Source: Sphingobacterium sp. JB170 (GTDB lineage Bacteria; Bacteroidota; Bacteroidia; Sphingobacteriales; Sphingobacteriaceae). Taken from it: a stretch of DNA of 64,000 nucleotides. The notes below the pieces were generated by a model. It was not told the origin of the DNA, ran no database searches, and was given only the letters and a program-made list of their open reading frames with translations. The stretch spans positions 1 to 64,000 of the forward strand of contig NZ_FUKU01000037.1 of NCBI RefSeq assembly GCF_900163865.1, in the 5' to 3' direction. Below are positions 14,618-24,484 of the stretch, one piece after another (the first letter of the stretch is position 1; every line of letters begins with the position of its first letter). The position numbers and the translations under genes are program-made.

Positions 14618-16472
14618 TTTCTAGCTTGAATTTCGAAATCACCCCGTCCATCGTCGAGACAACGATTTCTCTTCTATTTAAAACAGTAATTGGATTTACC
14701 ATCGCGTTAGAAAGTTTATACTGCCATAAAACCGCTCCATCTTTTGCTGAAAGCCCCGATACTAAACCCGAATGACTCGGAACCAGCACTTGCGAGCCAC
14801 AAGTTGTAATTTCAGAAGGTGTAAGCTCATAAGGAAGCTGAAGTGCTGATTTCCAATCAACCGTCATTTGATCGGCTGAAGCGGATACACCCAGCACGTT
14901 TCCATCCATAGTTTTCACATACACATCCTTCCCGTCAACCGATAATCCCATCGATTCTCGCACGCGTATATCATCTTTTTTCTCGCGCCAAATAACTTCT
15001 CCCGTACCTGCATCCAGACAGGTCATATAGCGGTCTGGAGCAACAATAAAGACGCGATTGCCCGTTGCAACCGGATAGCATGCCGCCGCAGAAAACATTC
15101 TGTTTTTTTGTCCGTTGTCCCAAGACCAGGAAAGTTCGCCACTTTTTTTATTTAATGCATAAAATCCATTTTCCCAAGACCCAAACATCACAAGGTTATC
15201 ATAAACGGTGGGTTTTGTCGAAACGTAACCCGCAACCTGATCAAACTGCCATTTCACTTTTCCTGTGCGCACTTCAATTGCACGAAAAACACCATCCGAA
15301 CTTCCTATAAATGCAATACCGCCATCAATTACGGGGCTTCCCAATACCGCTTTCCCAGTTTTGAGTTTCCATTTCAATTCCCCCGTTTTCGCATTCAGCC
15401 CATAGATATAACTATCCGAAGAGCCCACAACAGCAACATTTTTCCACACAGCAGGGGTCGAGTAAACTTTACCCTTTGATTTGAAATTCCAAGCCTTTTC
15501 ACCAGTATTACCTTGAAGGGCGTACACATCACCTGCAGTGTTTCCTGTAATAATCAAGTCTTTATAAAGTGCAAACCCCGCACCAAGATCCGCTTCATCT
15601 TGAAAGGTCCAAACCGCACTTATTTTATCGGTATACTTCGAATTCACCGAATAGTCCGGCCGTTTATAGTTCTTCTTCTCAACGCCAAAATGATGATTAG
15701 CTAAGGGGATTTGCGTCCAAACTGCCTCCGTTTCGGATAAAGGACGACGAACTTGATAATGGGCGGTATCATTTGCAATCGTCACAATATTATACCCACC
15801 GATAGAATCTTTTGCCCTTAGATTAGAGCGGCTCATCACCCCTGGAATACCGTCCCAATCATAAACACTATTATTATGTCCGTGTCCACACATTGCCAAT
15901 TGTACGTTACGCGTTTTCAAACGGTCGATGACTTGATCCCAATTATTAAGCGATGAATCCTGTGGATAGTGATTAATGTAAATTAAAGGTGTTCCTTTAT
16001 CTGGATTCGCCGCAAAAACAGAATCCATCCAGACCAGGTTTTCTCGAGGTACCTGACCAGGACTCATCCGCATATTTGGTCCCGAGGTCGTCCCCATAAA
16101 CATGTAACCCTTATGACGAAAGAAAAAGGTCTCACTTCCGAAGACCTTTCTAAACGTATTTGCACCACTTTCCGACCAATTACTATCGTGATTCCCGGGA
16201 ATAACATATAAAGGCAAATGAAGGCTATCCAAGATACCTTTAGCTAAAGCGAGTTCTTCATCCGACCCGAATTCAGTAACATCGCCTGAAAGGATAACAA
16301 AATCAATATCTTGTTGGTTATTCAAATCTTGAACAGTACGCCTAAGGTCGTCTGCACCGGTCGCCCCACCGACATGTGTGTCTGTCACTTGTGCGAACGT
16401 AAACTCTTGCTGTGCAAAACAGACATCATCAAATAAAAAAAGGAAGGAAAAAAATAAAGTTAAACGTATCAT
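14607..16472 (-). CDS. Secreted metallophosphoesterase fused to a PQQ-type beta-propeller
   Basis: A ~620-residue exported protein. After a signal peptide (MIRLTLFFSFLFLFDDVCFA then Q; start chosen here because the upstream 14 residues spoil it), residues ~25-260 form a calcineurin-like phosphoesterase with the metal ligands in VTDTHVG, SGDVTEFG, PGNHDSN, INHYP and GHGHNN. Residues ~295-615 hold about seven PQQ-like blades (repeated DVYALQGNTGEKAWNF, YIYGLNAKTGELKWKL, YALNKKSGELSWSW, TGEVIWREKKD). The phosphoesterase may act on a phosphorylated or phosphodiester glycan; the propeller is probably a binding scaffold, since no quinoprotein dehydrogenase active site is evident. It lies in the operon SusC-SusD-lipoprotein-this gene-GH9/deacetylase-murQ-symporter. 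Confidence 0.85.
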   Translation of the reverse strand: MIRLTLFFSFLFLFDDVCFAQQEFTFAQVTDTHVGGATGADDLRRTVQDLNNQQDIDFVILSGDVTEFGSDEELALAKGILDSLHLPLYVIPGNHDSNWSESGANTFRKVFGSETFFFRHKGYMFMGTTSGPNMRMSPGQVPRENLVWMDSVFAANPDKGTPLIYINHYPQDSSLNNWDQVIDRLKTRNVQLAMCGHGHNNSVYDWDGIPGVMSRSNLRAKDSIGGYNIVTIANDTAHYQVRRPLSETEAVWTQIPLANHHFGVEKKNYKRPDYSVNSKYTDKISAVWTFQDEADLGAGFALYKDLIITGNTAGDVYALQGNTGEKAWNFKSKGKVYSTPAVWKNVAVVGSSDSYIYGLNAKTGELKWKLKTGKAVLGSPVIDGGIAFIGSSDGVFRAIEVRTGKVKWQFDQVAGYVSTKPTVYDNLVMFGSWENGFYALNKKSGELSWSWDNGQKNRMFSAAACYPVATGNRVFIVAPDRYMTCLDAGTGEVIWREKKDDIRVRESMGLSVDGKDVYVKTMDGNVLGVSASADQMTVDWKSALQLPYELTPSEITTCGSQVLVPSHSGLVSGLSAKDGAVLWQYKLSNAMVNPITVLNRREIVVSTMDGVISKFKLEIDE

Positions 16473-16569
16473 ACTGCTATTAAGTAAACAAATAATACAA
16501 GAGGCCAAGCTCATTGACCTCTTGCGTTTATGTATTGAATTTTTACACGCCTAAATTACCTTTTTATTT

Positions 16570-17436
16570 TTAATATGCTGTTGCTTGACGAACGGCCGCA
16601 CCCGGTGATCCTTGACGAAAACCGGCGAGCATATGATGATACACCCGGCCAATGGAAGCATTCCAAAAATCATTATAATCAATCATGTTACCACTGGTAT
16701 TTCGAATTACTAGGCTACCCTCATCAGAACCATTAGCACCCACCATACGAATACGGTAATCGATACGCGCAGTTCCTGATGAAATTTCAACCGTTTTATT
16801 TACTGTTACGGGCTCCCAGCCTGTTCCTTCACCAAAAGAAACCGGATTACCGAGATTAGCCCATTCACTTTTCTCACCGGTTTCGTTATTAACTGTATAT
16901 TGAAACTGATATTGCAGCTTCAAACTTGTCGGCACACCACTTGTTTCATATAGAAAGTTATAAAACCTTACCCAAGCGGTAGTACCCGTATTTTCCGTTG
17001 TCACTTTGGGATAAGGTTCCTGGTTCGACAGAATTACAGGAGGTTTTTCAAAGTCGTGGACAACGACATTATGCTTGCCCGCTGGTAAATCAAAATTTTG
17101 ATCATACGTCTGCAGCAAATCGGTGATAACCCCTTTATACATCTTAAGGTTAACTTGACTAGGCGTGGTAGCAAAAAATCGTCCTACTGCACCACTGGGC
17201 ACAAAGTTAAACACCGATATCGGCGCCGTTTCGTTACTTAACAGCTTGTCATTTAACTCAACTCGATTAATGGTATTGCTTGCTCCCGATACGACGGGAA
17301 CCATATAAAACAACTGAAATTCTGCAGTCGTTGCTTCGTCAATTGGTGTGGCCTTATATTCCACTACATGCTTTTCACACGATACCCCTATAAAGGAGCA
17401 AATCAGGAAAAGCAATATTTTATTTAATTTTTTCAT
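16570..17436 (-). CDS. Surface lipoprotein downstream of SusD (function unknown)
   Basis: A 288-residue lipoprotein: signal peptide with lipobox IGVSC (Cys20), followed by an acidic residue (CEKH), consistent with surface export in Bacteroidota. The mature part is beta-rich and may be two Ig-like or DUF4397-like domains (strands around EFQLFYMVPVVSG, SVFNFVPSGAVGRFF, GKHNVVVHDF, then AWVRFYNFLYETS). Its position directly after SusD, 33 bp away, is where SusE/SusF-type glycan-binding proteins are found, so a ligand-binding surface role is likely. I see no catalytic motif and do not recognise a specific family. Confidence 0.65.
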   Translation of the reverse strand: MKKLNKILLFLICSFIGVSCEKHVVEYKATPIDEATTAEFQLFYMVPVVSGASNTINRVELNDKLLSNETAPISVFNFVPSGAVGRFFATTPSQVNLKMYKGVITDLLQTYDQNFDLPAGKHNVVVHDFEKPPVILSNQEPYPKVTTENTGTTAWVRFYNFLYETSGVPTSLKLQYQFQYTVNNETGEKSEWANLGNPVSFGEGTGWEPVTVNKTVEISSGTARIDYRIRMVGANGSDEGSLVIRNTSGNMIDYNDFWNASIGRVYHHMLAGFRQGSPGAAVRQATAY

Positions 17437-17469
17437 AATAATCCACTTTTATGATTAATAAATGATCCG

Positions 17470-19329
17470 TTATTGCGGCATATCGCCAGGATAAGCAAAC
17501 CACGGTATCGAAGTATGGTAATTATCCGCTGTTCCCGCAATAGGTACTAAAGTCTCGAGTGATTTTAAGTTCCACATATATTCTGAGTTATAGCGCGGGC
17601 GTATTCGATAAGCAGGAGAACCTTCGTTCTTCACGTTATAGGAACCTTTTCGCCCCTGAACCTGTGCTGGGTTTAAATAAAACCCTTTATAAACCTTATT
17701 TGGGTCTGTGTCAACTTTCTGATCAATTAACGCTTGTACCCAGCCATTTCCGTTTGATGGATAATCCCCCGAATAGGCAATATCAAAATGATACTTACGC
17801 AAGTCCACCCACGCTTCTGGTGCTCCCCAAGGGTAAAGCGCAACCCATTTTTGCATCATGATATTTGATAAGCTAAAATCAACTAAATTTCCTACGAACG
17901 GACCATTTAAGTATTCGGCTGCAAGACTACTAAACACGTCTTTGGTTATCTTATCACCACCCGTCGGGCTCCCTTCTTTTCCTGGGTATATGTACCGAGC
18001 CGATGTCTCCATATCAGCCGCAACGGCATCTTTGAAAGCTTGGAACGCGAGCGCTTTCTGCCCCATCTTCCAATACGTCTCGGCAAGACAAAATTGAATT
18101 TCTGAATACGTTGTTAAAATATAGGGTGCATCATCCCGGTAAATCCAACGTCCAATACCGTCGTGCTCTGTCCCAGAAATCGTGGAGGATACGTTCCGCC
18201 CGTAAAACGATGGCGCTGTACCGATAGGACCTGAGGCTCCCGTAAAACTACTTCCGTAATATTTATAGGCCTTTACGCTATCGCGATCGTCGATATCTAA
18301 ATAATTCTTATTGCTCGTCGTTCCAAGCTTAACGGCAACACGGGGGTCGTAGTGCCCGATTTCATCCAACAAAGTGTCCGTAATGATTTGCTTGTCCGCT
18401 AGCTTGTATGGATAATAGGGGTTCCCATCAAATGGAATCTTGTCTCCGCTTGCAGGATCATATTCGGGAACCGTCCCAGTCATCACTTGAACAGCCCAAT
18501 CATGCTGGAAATAATTATATGAGAGATTGGAACGAGCAGTACCCCAGAAGTTATTATACCCCGAATAAGGTGCAGACTGAGAACCTCCATTTATACTCAA
18601 GGTGGCATCATCGGCTGGACTTTGAAATGATCTCCCTGCGGCATCAATCAGCTCCTGTGCATATGCGGACGTGAAATCCGTTTTATTAGACAAGGAAGCC
18701 AAATTTCGTACGATTACCGCATAGGCAAATTTAATCCACTTGTCCTTATCTCCTTGGTAAATAAAATCATTGTCACTTATTTTGTTTCCGTAGGTATGAT
18801 CATCGGGGCGCTCTAATAATTCAATGGCGGTACGCGCCCATTCCCTGACTTGCGGATAAATATCTTTTTGATAATCGTAATTATGCGATAGTAATTCGGG
18901 AACAAAAGCATCCTTCATCGGAATTTCGCCGTGGATCTTCGTCATCAGATCCCAACTGAAAGCTTTCATCGCATAGCCAATGCCGGCGAGCGTCCAGTCC
19001 TCGGCTTCGATCGATTGATTGATCATGTTCTCTAAATTCATCCCTTGGTTCCAGTACACCATTCGCCAAACCTCTCCTCCCGCATCACTTCCTTCGATAT
19101 AAAAATTACCAGCAAAACTTGTGTAGGATGAGGTTCCCATCATCTGCGCCATCGGTGCTATTGCGCGTATGTCAAAATATATACCGTTGTATTGTTGCGT
19201 AATATTTGCTAAATAAAGATAGCCGTCCACTTCGGCTGGTGCATCAATATTTTTATTTACGTCTAAATATTTCTCACAAGCTGTCAGCAGGAGAAATAAT
19301 GGAATTATATATATCAAAATTCTTTTCAT
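17470..19329 (-). CDS. SusD/RagB-type nutrient-binding lipoprotein (SusD-like_2), pair 1
   Basis: A 619-residue outer-membrane lipoprotein with lipobox LLLTAC and the start CEKYLDVNKNIDAP typical of the SusD-like_2 (PF12771) branch. It folds as a helical TPR-like lid that captures oligomers and passes them to the partner SusC channel. Family-typical segments include GIGYAMKAFSWDLMTKIHGEIP, the FIYQGDKDKWIKFAYAVIVRNL helix and QFCLAETYWKMG..AFQAFKDAV. Its start is 14 bp after the SusC stop, so the two are translationally close and form one transporter. The bound glycan cannot be read from sequence; co-transcription with MPE-PQQ, GH9-CE4, murQ and a symporter suggests a MurNAc- or amino-sugar-containing ligand. 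Confidence 0.92.
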   Translation of the reverse strand: MKRILIYIIPLFLLLTACEKYLDVNKNIDAPAEVDGYLYLANITQQYNGIYFDIRAIAPMAQMMGTSSYTSFAGNFYIEGSDAGGEVWRMVYWNQGMNLENMINQSIEAEDWTLAGIGYAMKAFSWDLMTKIHGEIPMKDAFVPELLSHNYDYQKDIYPQVREWARTAIELLERPDDHTYGNKISDNDFIYQGDKDKWIKFAYAVIVRNLASLSNKTDFTSAYAQELIDAAGRSFQSPADDATLSINGGSQSAPYSGYNNFWGTARSNLSYNYFQHDWAVQVMTGTVPEYDPASGDKIPFDGNPYYPYKLADKQIITDTLLDEIGHYDPRVAVKLGTTSNKNYLDIDDRDSVKAYKYYGSSFTGASGPIGTAPSFYGRNVSSTISGTEHDGIGRWIYRDDAPYILTTYSEIQFCLAETYWKMGQKALAFQAFKDAVAADMETSARYIYPGKEGSPTGGDKITKDVFSSLAAEYLNGPFVGNLVDFSLSNIMMQKWVALYPWGAPEAWVDLRKYHFDIAYSGDYPSNGNGWVQALIDQKVDTDPNKVYKGFYLNPAQVQGRKGSYNVKNEGSPAYRIRPRYNSEYMWNLKSLETLVPIAGTADNYHTSIPWFAYPGDMPQ

Positions 19330-19343
19330 GGCTTACTATATCT

Positions 19344-22300
19344 TTAGTTCAATGTTAAACTTAACCCAACTGAAAATCCGCGCGGATTTGGAAGTGACCA
19401 AACGTCGTAACCTTCGCCTCCGGTTCCACCGGCCGCCGCCGAGACGGTATTACCAACCGCATCAATTCCGGAATAATTTGTCCAAGTAAATAGATCATTT
19501 CCTACCACATAAACATCCATTCCGGAAATCACTTTTGAGCGATTGAGCAAGGCCTTCGGTAGTCGGTAAGAAAACCGCAATTCTTGCAGACGTACATAGT
19601 TTACGTCCTTTTCCAACCAATCCTCATCAAACCCAGTAAAAATTGTAGCTCCATATATGCGGTAATCGACCGCCACATTATTTTTAGTAGGGTTATCGCT
19701 GTTCTCATTACCGTCACGCAGCACACCGTCAAACACAAAAGGGCCACTTTCGCGCATATCGACAGATTCCAGGCTCGTACCATTCTGCATCATTGTGCGT
19801 TTGGTTCCATTAACGACCGTTGCACCAAAACGTCCGGCAAATAATGCTGATAATCGCATATTTTTGTAACTAAGCGCTGTCGTCGCACCAAAACGAAGTT
19901 TTGGCTCTCTGTCACCAATGACAGACCACTGCGAGCTTACAATTGGAAGTCCTGTTGTAGGGCTTATAAGAATTTCTCCCGCCTCGTTACGTTCGTATGC
20001 TAATCCTGTTAGGGTCGTAATTGGATGGTCTACCATGATACCGTTACGAATATTACCCGAATTCCAGGTGTAAGCATTGTAGTATTCGGTCACATTTTCG
20101 GGGAGGTATTCCACATTTGACATTCCGCGCGAAGCATTTACACCCACATTCCACGTTAAGCCATTTGCTTTTTTTATGATATCCCCATCGATATAAGCTT
20201 CCCAGCCTTTGGTTTTAAATGCACCAACGTTCATATTATTTAGCACAAACCCCGTTGCATAGCTCAAGCGAAAGCCCTTGACGATTTGATCGTCATTTTT
20301 TGTCGTGAAATAACTGAAACTTGCATTCACCCGATCGTTAAACAAGCGCGCATCGAATCCAGCTTCATGAGCTGTGGTCATTTCAGGACGTAAATTCGGA
20401 TTTGGCCCTGTGAATCCATATTTAAAGCCTCCACCGGATAACTCGGTTGGCTCGAGCTGCGGATCAATTTCCAAGGGACCCGCATCCTTACCGACCTGAG
20501 CAATTGAACCGCGAATCTTCAAATAATTGATAGCCGGTACCTCCTTCATAAATGGCAGATCCGAGAGGATAAATGAACCTTCAATAGCCGGATAAAAATA
20601 ACGGTTATTATTTACCGGTAAGGTAGAAGACCAATCATTACGCCCTCTCAAGGTGATAAAAGCGATGTTATTATAACCAAATTCTAGTTGCCCAGAAATG
20701 GCCTGTATACGCCTCTTTGTGTTCCGTTGCGACGATGTTTGTGTCTCGGGGTCAGTATTATTTATCGACTGAAAGTCTGCAACAATAAAACCGTTACCAT
20801 TTGATGCCGACCGCGTAACTCCGTTTTCCACTTGGTGATACCCGAGCTGACCCGAGAATGAAAATTTATCTTCAAAAAACTTATTATTATAACCAGCAAT
20901 TAAATTTATCGTTGGATCCGAAAAATTTGACTGGACCAAATTATATTCGCCAATTCCAGCATTCCTATTGAAATAGTAAGGATGTCTGGACGTTTCATAC
21001 GTCTGCATTCCCACATCCCACCCGACTTGGGCCCGAAAGAAAGCATTCTTGATAGGGGTGAAATTTAGCGCTACGTTACTTAAAACGCGATCGGATTTAT
21101 CGTAAAACTTATTTTTGTAAAGGCCAAATAGTGGGTTTAGCAGATCCTCATCAATGTAATAATCAGGGATCTTCATGTGGCTTCCATCTTCGGCAAGGTA
21201 ATTCGCCATGTTGTCAACCATAGGCCATAACATCGCCCTGTACAATGGCCCATCCGTACCCCTTAAAACTTTATCATTTCCGGTCTTGGTATATTGAAGT
21301 GATCCTTCAAACTTCAACCAGTCGGTCACCTGCGCCTGTCCCGCTAAACTTAAGTTCGTGCGCTCAAACCCGGTCGTTTTCACCACCCCGTCTTGATCGA
21401 GATATGAAAAACTTGCACGCATGGTCGCCTTTTCTGATCCCGCCTCTACCGACGCATTATGGCGTTGCGAAAACCCAGTTTGCAAAATTGAAGACACATT
21501 ATCGTATTGCTGTATTCCCTGGGGGTACAATCCTCCGAACTTCGAGGTGTAATAATAATTGGTTGTCCCGAAATTACCGTTAGCATATTTTGTCTGCATG
21601 TCGGGATACCCATAAGGCTTTTCCCATTTAAAGAAATTGCTATAACTAACACGACCTTTGCCTGCACGTCCCTTTTTGGTTGTGATAATAATCGCTCCGT
21701 TGGAAGCGTCCGAACCGTAGAGTGCGGCAGCAGCTGCGCCTTTTAAAACTGTTAAGGATTCAATATCCTCGGGGTTAAAGTCGTTTCCGCGCGAAGCAAA
21801 GTCTAAGTTCCGCACAGAATAACTGTCGGATCCGCTCCCGGCCATTCCGCCCAAAGGGTCAAAGGTCGAGTTGTTCATTGGTACTCCGTCGACAACATAA
21901 AGCGGTTGGTTGTTCCCCGAGATAGACGTAATATTCCGCAGAACCACCGTCGTGGAAGCCCCCGGCGATCCGCTTGTCGAGGTCACATTCAAGCCTGGAA
22001 CCCGGCCAGCGAGAGCCGAAATAAAAGATTCCCTCCCCGATTCGGAAATGGTCCCTCCGTCGATCTGCTGCACCGATGAACCGACAGCTCGGCTGGTACG
22101 TTTTAATCCAAATTCGGCAGTGACCAAAACTTCTTCTAAAGCACCCTCGGTAGCTTCTAATAAAACATTCACAACGGCGGAATTTACCGGTACTTGTTTA
22201 GCCTTGTAACCCACGCTCGTAAATTGCAGCGTGCTGCCCCGTGGCGCTCGAAGCGAAAATCGCCCATCGGCAGCCGTTTGTGTAGAGGTTGAGGCTCCAA

Positions 22301-22493
22301 CAACGGTGACAGTTACCCCTTGAACAGGGCCATCAGCGTCGGAAACAACACCACGTACATTGTCTTGATTGGGTGAAACGCTCAACGAAAACGCTTCTTT
22401 AAAGAAAGCATCTCTTCCAGCAGCTTGTGCATACTCATGCTGCGTCGAAAATACCACCCCTAAAGCCCAAGAAAATAGTAAGGATTTTCTCAT
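19344..22493 (-). CDS. SusC/RagA-type TonB-dependent transporter, pair 1
   Basis: A 1049-residue outer-membrane importer. After the signal peptide comes a carboxypeptidase-regulatory-like domain (about residues 45-115, VRGVVSDADGPVQGVTVTVVG), a TonB-box-like LEEVLVTA near 119, the plug (about 130-270, with PLYVVDGVPMNN and ESLTVLKGAAAAALYGSDASNGAIIITTKKG) and a 22-strand barrel ending in PRGFSVGLSLTLN. There is no STN domain, so it is not wired to a sigma/anti-sigma pair. It heads the operon that runs to the symporter at 9715. The preceding terminator at 22661-22686 separates it from SusCD pair 2. Confidence 0.95.
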   Translation of the reverse strand: MRKSLLFSWALGVVFSTQHEYAQAAGRDAFFKEAFSLSVSPNQDNVRGVVSDADGPVQGVTVTVVGASTSTQTAADGRFSLRAPRGSTLQFTSVGYKAKQVPVNSAVVNVLLEATEGALEEVLVTAEFGLKRTSRAVGSSVQQIDGGTISESGRESFISALAGRVPGLNVTSTSGSPGASTTVVLRNITSISGNNQPLYVVDGVPMNNSTFDPLGGMAGSGSDSYSVRNLDFASRGNDFNPEDIESLTVLKGAAAAALYGSDASNGAIIITTKKGRAGKGRVSYSNFFKWEKPYGYPDMQTKYANGNFGTTNYYYTSKFGGLYPQGIQQYDNVSSILQTGFSQRHNASVEAGSEKATMRASFSYLDQDGVVKTTGFERTNLSLAGQAQVTDWLKFEGSLQYTKTGNDKVLRGTDGPLYRAMLWPMVDNMANYLAEDGSHMKIPDYYIDEDLLNPLFGLYKNKFYDKSDRVLSNVALNFTPIKNAFFRAQVGWDVGMQTYETSRHPYYFNRNAGIGEYNLVQSNFSDPTINLIAGYNNKFFEDKFSFSGQLGYHQVENGVTRSASNGNGFIVADFQSINNTDPETQTSSQRNTKRRIQAISGQLEFGYNNIAFITLRGRNDWSSTLPVNNNRYFYPAIEGSFILSDLPFMKEVPAINYLKIRGSIAQVGKDAGPLEIDPQLEPTELSGGGFKYGFTGPNPNLRPEMTTAHEAGFDARLFNDRVNASFSYFTTKNDDQIVKGFRLSYATGFVLNNMNVGAFKTKGWEAYIDGDIIKKANGLTWNVGVNASRGMSNVEYLPENVTEYYNAYTWNSGNIRNGIMVDHPITTLTGLAYERNEAGEILISPTTGLPIVSSQWSVIGDREPKLRFGATTALSYKNMRLSALFAGRFGATVVNGTKRTMMQNGTSLESVDMRESGPFVFDGVLRDGNENSDNPTKNNVAVDYRIYGATIFTGFDEDWLEKDVNYVRLQELRFSYRLPKALLNRSKVISGMDVYVVGNDLFTWTNYSGIDAVGNTVSAAAGGTGGEGYDVWSLPNPRGFSVGLSLTLN

Positions 22494-22660
22494 AATAAAG
22501 TTAGTAAATTTAGTTAGTAATGGCGTACTATTTCATAATTCAGCCTATTCGTTCTTTCGATGTAACCACCAAATAACGCTTAAACATGCACTAATATAGC
22601 CAACTATAATTTAAAAACAAATATTTATGAGTTTTTTCTAGGGTTTAATCTGAAAATAAA

Positions 22661-22686
22661 AAAAACACGCATAAATGCGTGTTTTT
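22661..22686 (-). terminator. Terminator after SusCD pair 2
   Basis: An 8-bp GC-containing stem AACACGCA / TGCGTGTT with a TAAA loop, extended by A/T pairs and followed by a T run on the minus strand. It lies 57 bp after the SusD stop. Its stem is almost the same as that at 27941-27964. Confidence 0.85.
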
Positions 22687-22742
22687 GTAATACTCCTCAC
22701 AGATTGACTGTGTTTCCTAAAATATTGATCCTAGTTAGAAAA

Positions 22743-24482
22743 CTACCATCCGGGGTTCTGCGCTAAATCAACTCCGTTTTGTTTATAAAGGGAGATTTGA
22801 TCAAGTGGAATAGGATCTAAATAATATTTATCTAATACTGTTCTTTTATTAGTGTTAGATGGTATGATGTATCCCTCAGTAGCTCCATCAACATAGATTC
22901 CTTTCAAAGCGCTGTCATTATAATCCGCTTTCACGATATAAGCCCCTCTATTAATTGTTGGGTTTCGCTCCGTATCGGCATATTCAAGCTTCTTCCAACG
23001 GCGCAAATCGTCTAAACGGACGCCTTCAAACATCAATTCAGATCTACGTTCCCGTCTAATTTCCCAAATAAGACTTGAAACGGATTCATCGCGAGCCGGG
23101 TCATCGTACACTTGACCGTTAACGGCGGGATTGCCACCGATAACCTCCAATGCAGGTAGACCAACTCCATTACGCTTGCGCAGCAAGTTAATCGACTTAT
23201 TAAGATCTTCCGTGGTTAGTGTCCCCAATTCCGCGGTTGCTTCGGCGTAATTCAGCAACACCTCACCGTAACGGATAATTGGTGCGTCGGTTATGTTCAA
23301 TTGACTCGAACCGATCACCGCGTCCTTTAAACTTTCATTTAAGAATTTGTGCGAGGAGTAACCCGAAGAAGAGAAGTTCGACACAGTATTCATTAACCGA
23401 ATTTTCGGAACAACTGTTTGTACCATTCGCCCATCTCTTGACGCTAATGCATCCGCGACGGTCTTATCTCCAGCATATTTCGTCGAAAGACCAGTAGGAA
23501 GGCCATCAGACAGTAAATAAGAGTCCACCGCATTCTTAGACATACCCGATTGCGGCTCTAGGTTATTATAGGACATTAAGCTGTGCTGTAGGATCCCTTC
23601 CACATATTCTTTAAACATGATAATCTCGGAATTTCCTTTTAACGACTCTGAGGTAAATAGCCCGCGATAATCTGCAGAAATACTGAAAGCACCGGCATCA
23701 ATAATCTGCTCGGCTGCCCATTTTGACGCTTCTAAATACTCCTTTGCTTTCGCTTGATCGACATCGTGATACTTCATCCATGTCCCTTCAAACAAAAAGA
23801 CGCGGGACATATATGCAAGCACGACGTACTTATTGACCGCCTGCTGATCGGGTCCGTCGATCGCGCGCACATGCTCAGCGGCAAATTTAAAATCTTCTAA
23901 TACTTTATCCATCACCAATATTCTGGAGTCACGCGGCTTATACAGGTCAGGGTCATCCTCCAAAAGTACGTGATCGATATATGGCACATCGCCAAAAGCA
24001 TTAACAAAGTTTGCATATTCTAACCCGCGGAAGAAACGCCCAACGCCCGACCAGTGGTTTTGCACTTCTTCATCGAGCTCGGATTTAGGCACACTCTCGA
24101 TAAAGTGGTTCGCCTTACGAATGCGTGAATAATAAGACGTTGCCTTTGTAGGATGCTGAATTGCCGGCAACGCCGGAGACCAACCACCACCAGAAGTAGG
24201 AACATTAATGATAAACTCCGCCGGCGTTTGCGGCGCAAAATCATCGTTTAAAGCTTGTCCCGAAAAGTACTCACCCCAGCTATATCCTTGTCCATACCCT
24301 TTGAAGTACGAGTAATAAAAGCCATAAGTATAGGTACGTATATTGTTTTCAGACGCCCAAAAAGCGGGATCCGTGAGCTGATCTAGTGGATCCTTCGTCA
24401 AAAAGTCGTCTCCTAAGAAATCTTTAGAGCAAGATGATAGTGACAGCACACTTGCAATAGCTATATATTTAAATAGTTTCAT
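22743..24482 (-). CDS. SusD/RagB-type nutrient-binding lipoprotein, pair 2
   Basis: A 579-residue outer-membrane lipoprotein with lipobox SLSSC and mature start CSKDFLGDDFLTKDPLDQLTDPAFWASE, the classical RagB/SusD type (PF14322 then PF07980), unlike pair 1. The C-terminal half carries NLLRKRNGVGLP and the conserved WEIRRERRSELMFEGVRLDDLRRW, ending with a block that places the protein on the barrel (YLDPIPLDQISLYKQNGVDLAQNPGW). It begins 2 bp after its SusC partner, so expression is tightly coupled, and a terminator closes the unit. The two-gene operon has no enzyme of its own and probably shares those of the surrounding locus. Confidence 0.95.
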   Translation of the reverse strand: MKLFKYIAIASVLSLSSCSKDFLGDDFLTKDPLDQLTDPAFWASENNIRTYTYGFYYSYFKGYGQGYSWGEYFSGQALNDDFAPQTPAEFIINVPTSGGGWSPALPAIQHPTKATSYYSRIRKANHFIESVPKSELDEEVQNHWSGVGRFFRGLEYANFVNAFGDVPYIDHVLLEDDPDLYKPRDSRILVMDKVLEDFKFAAEHVRAIDGPDQQAVNKYVVLAYMSRVFLFEGTWMKYHDVDQAKAKEYLEASKWAAEQIIDAGAFSISADYRGLFTSESLKGNSEIIMFKEYVEGILQHSLMSYNNLEPQSGMSKNAVDSYLLSDGLPTGLSTKYAGDKTVADALASRDGRMVQTVVPKIRLMNTVSNFSSSGYSSHKFLNESLKDAVIGSSQLNITDAPIIRYGEVLLNYAEATAELGTLTTEDLNKSINLLRKRNGVGLPALEVIGGNPAVNGQVYDDPARDESVSSLIWEIRRERRSELMFEGVRLDDLRRWKKLEYADTERNPTINRGAYIVKADYNDSALKGIYVDGATEGYIIPSNTNKRTVLDKYYLDPIPLDQISLYKQNGVDLAQNPGW

Positions 24483-24484
24483 GT

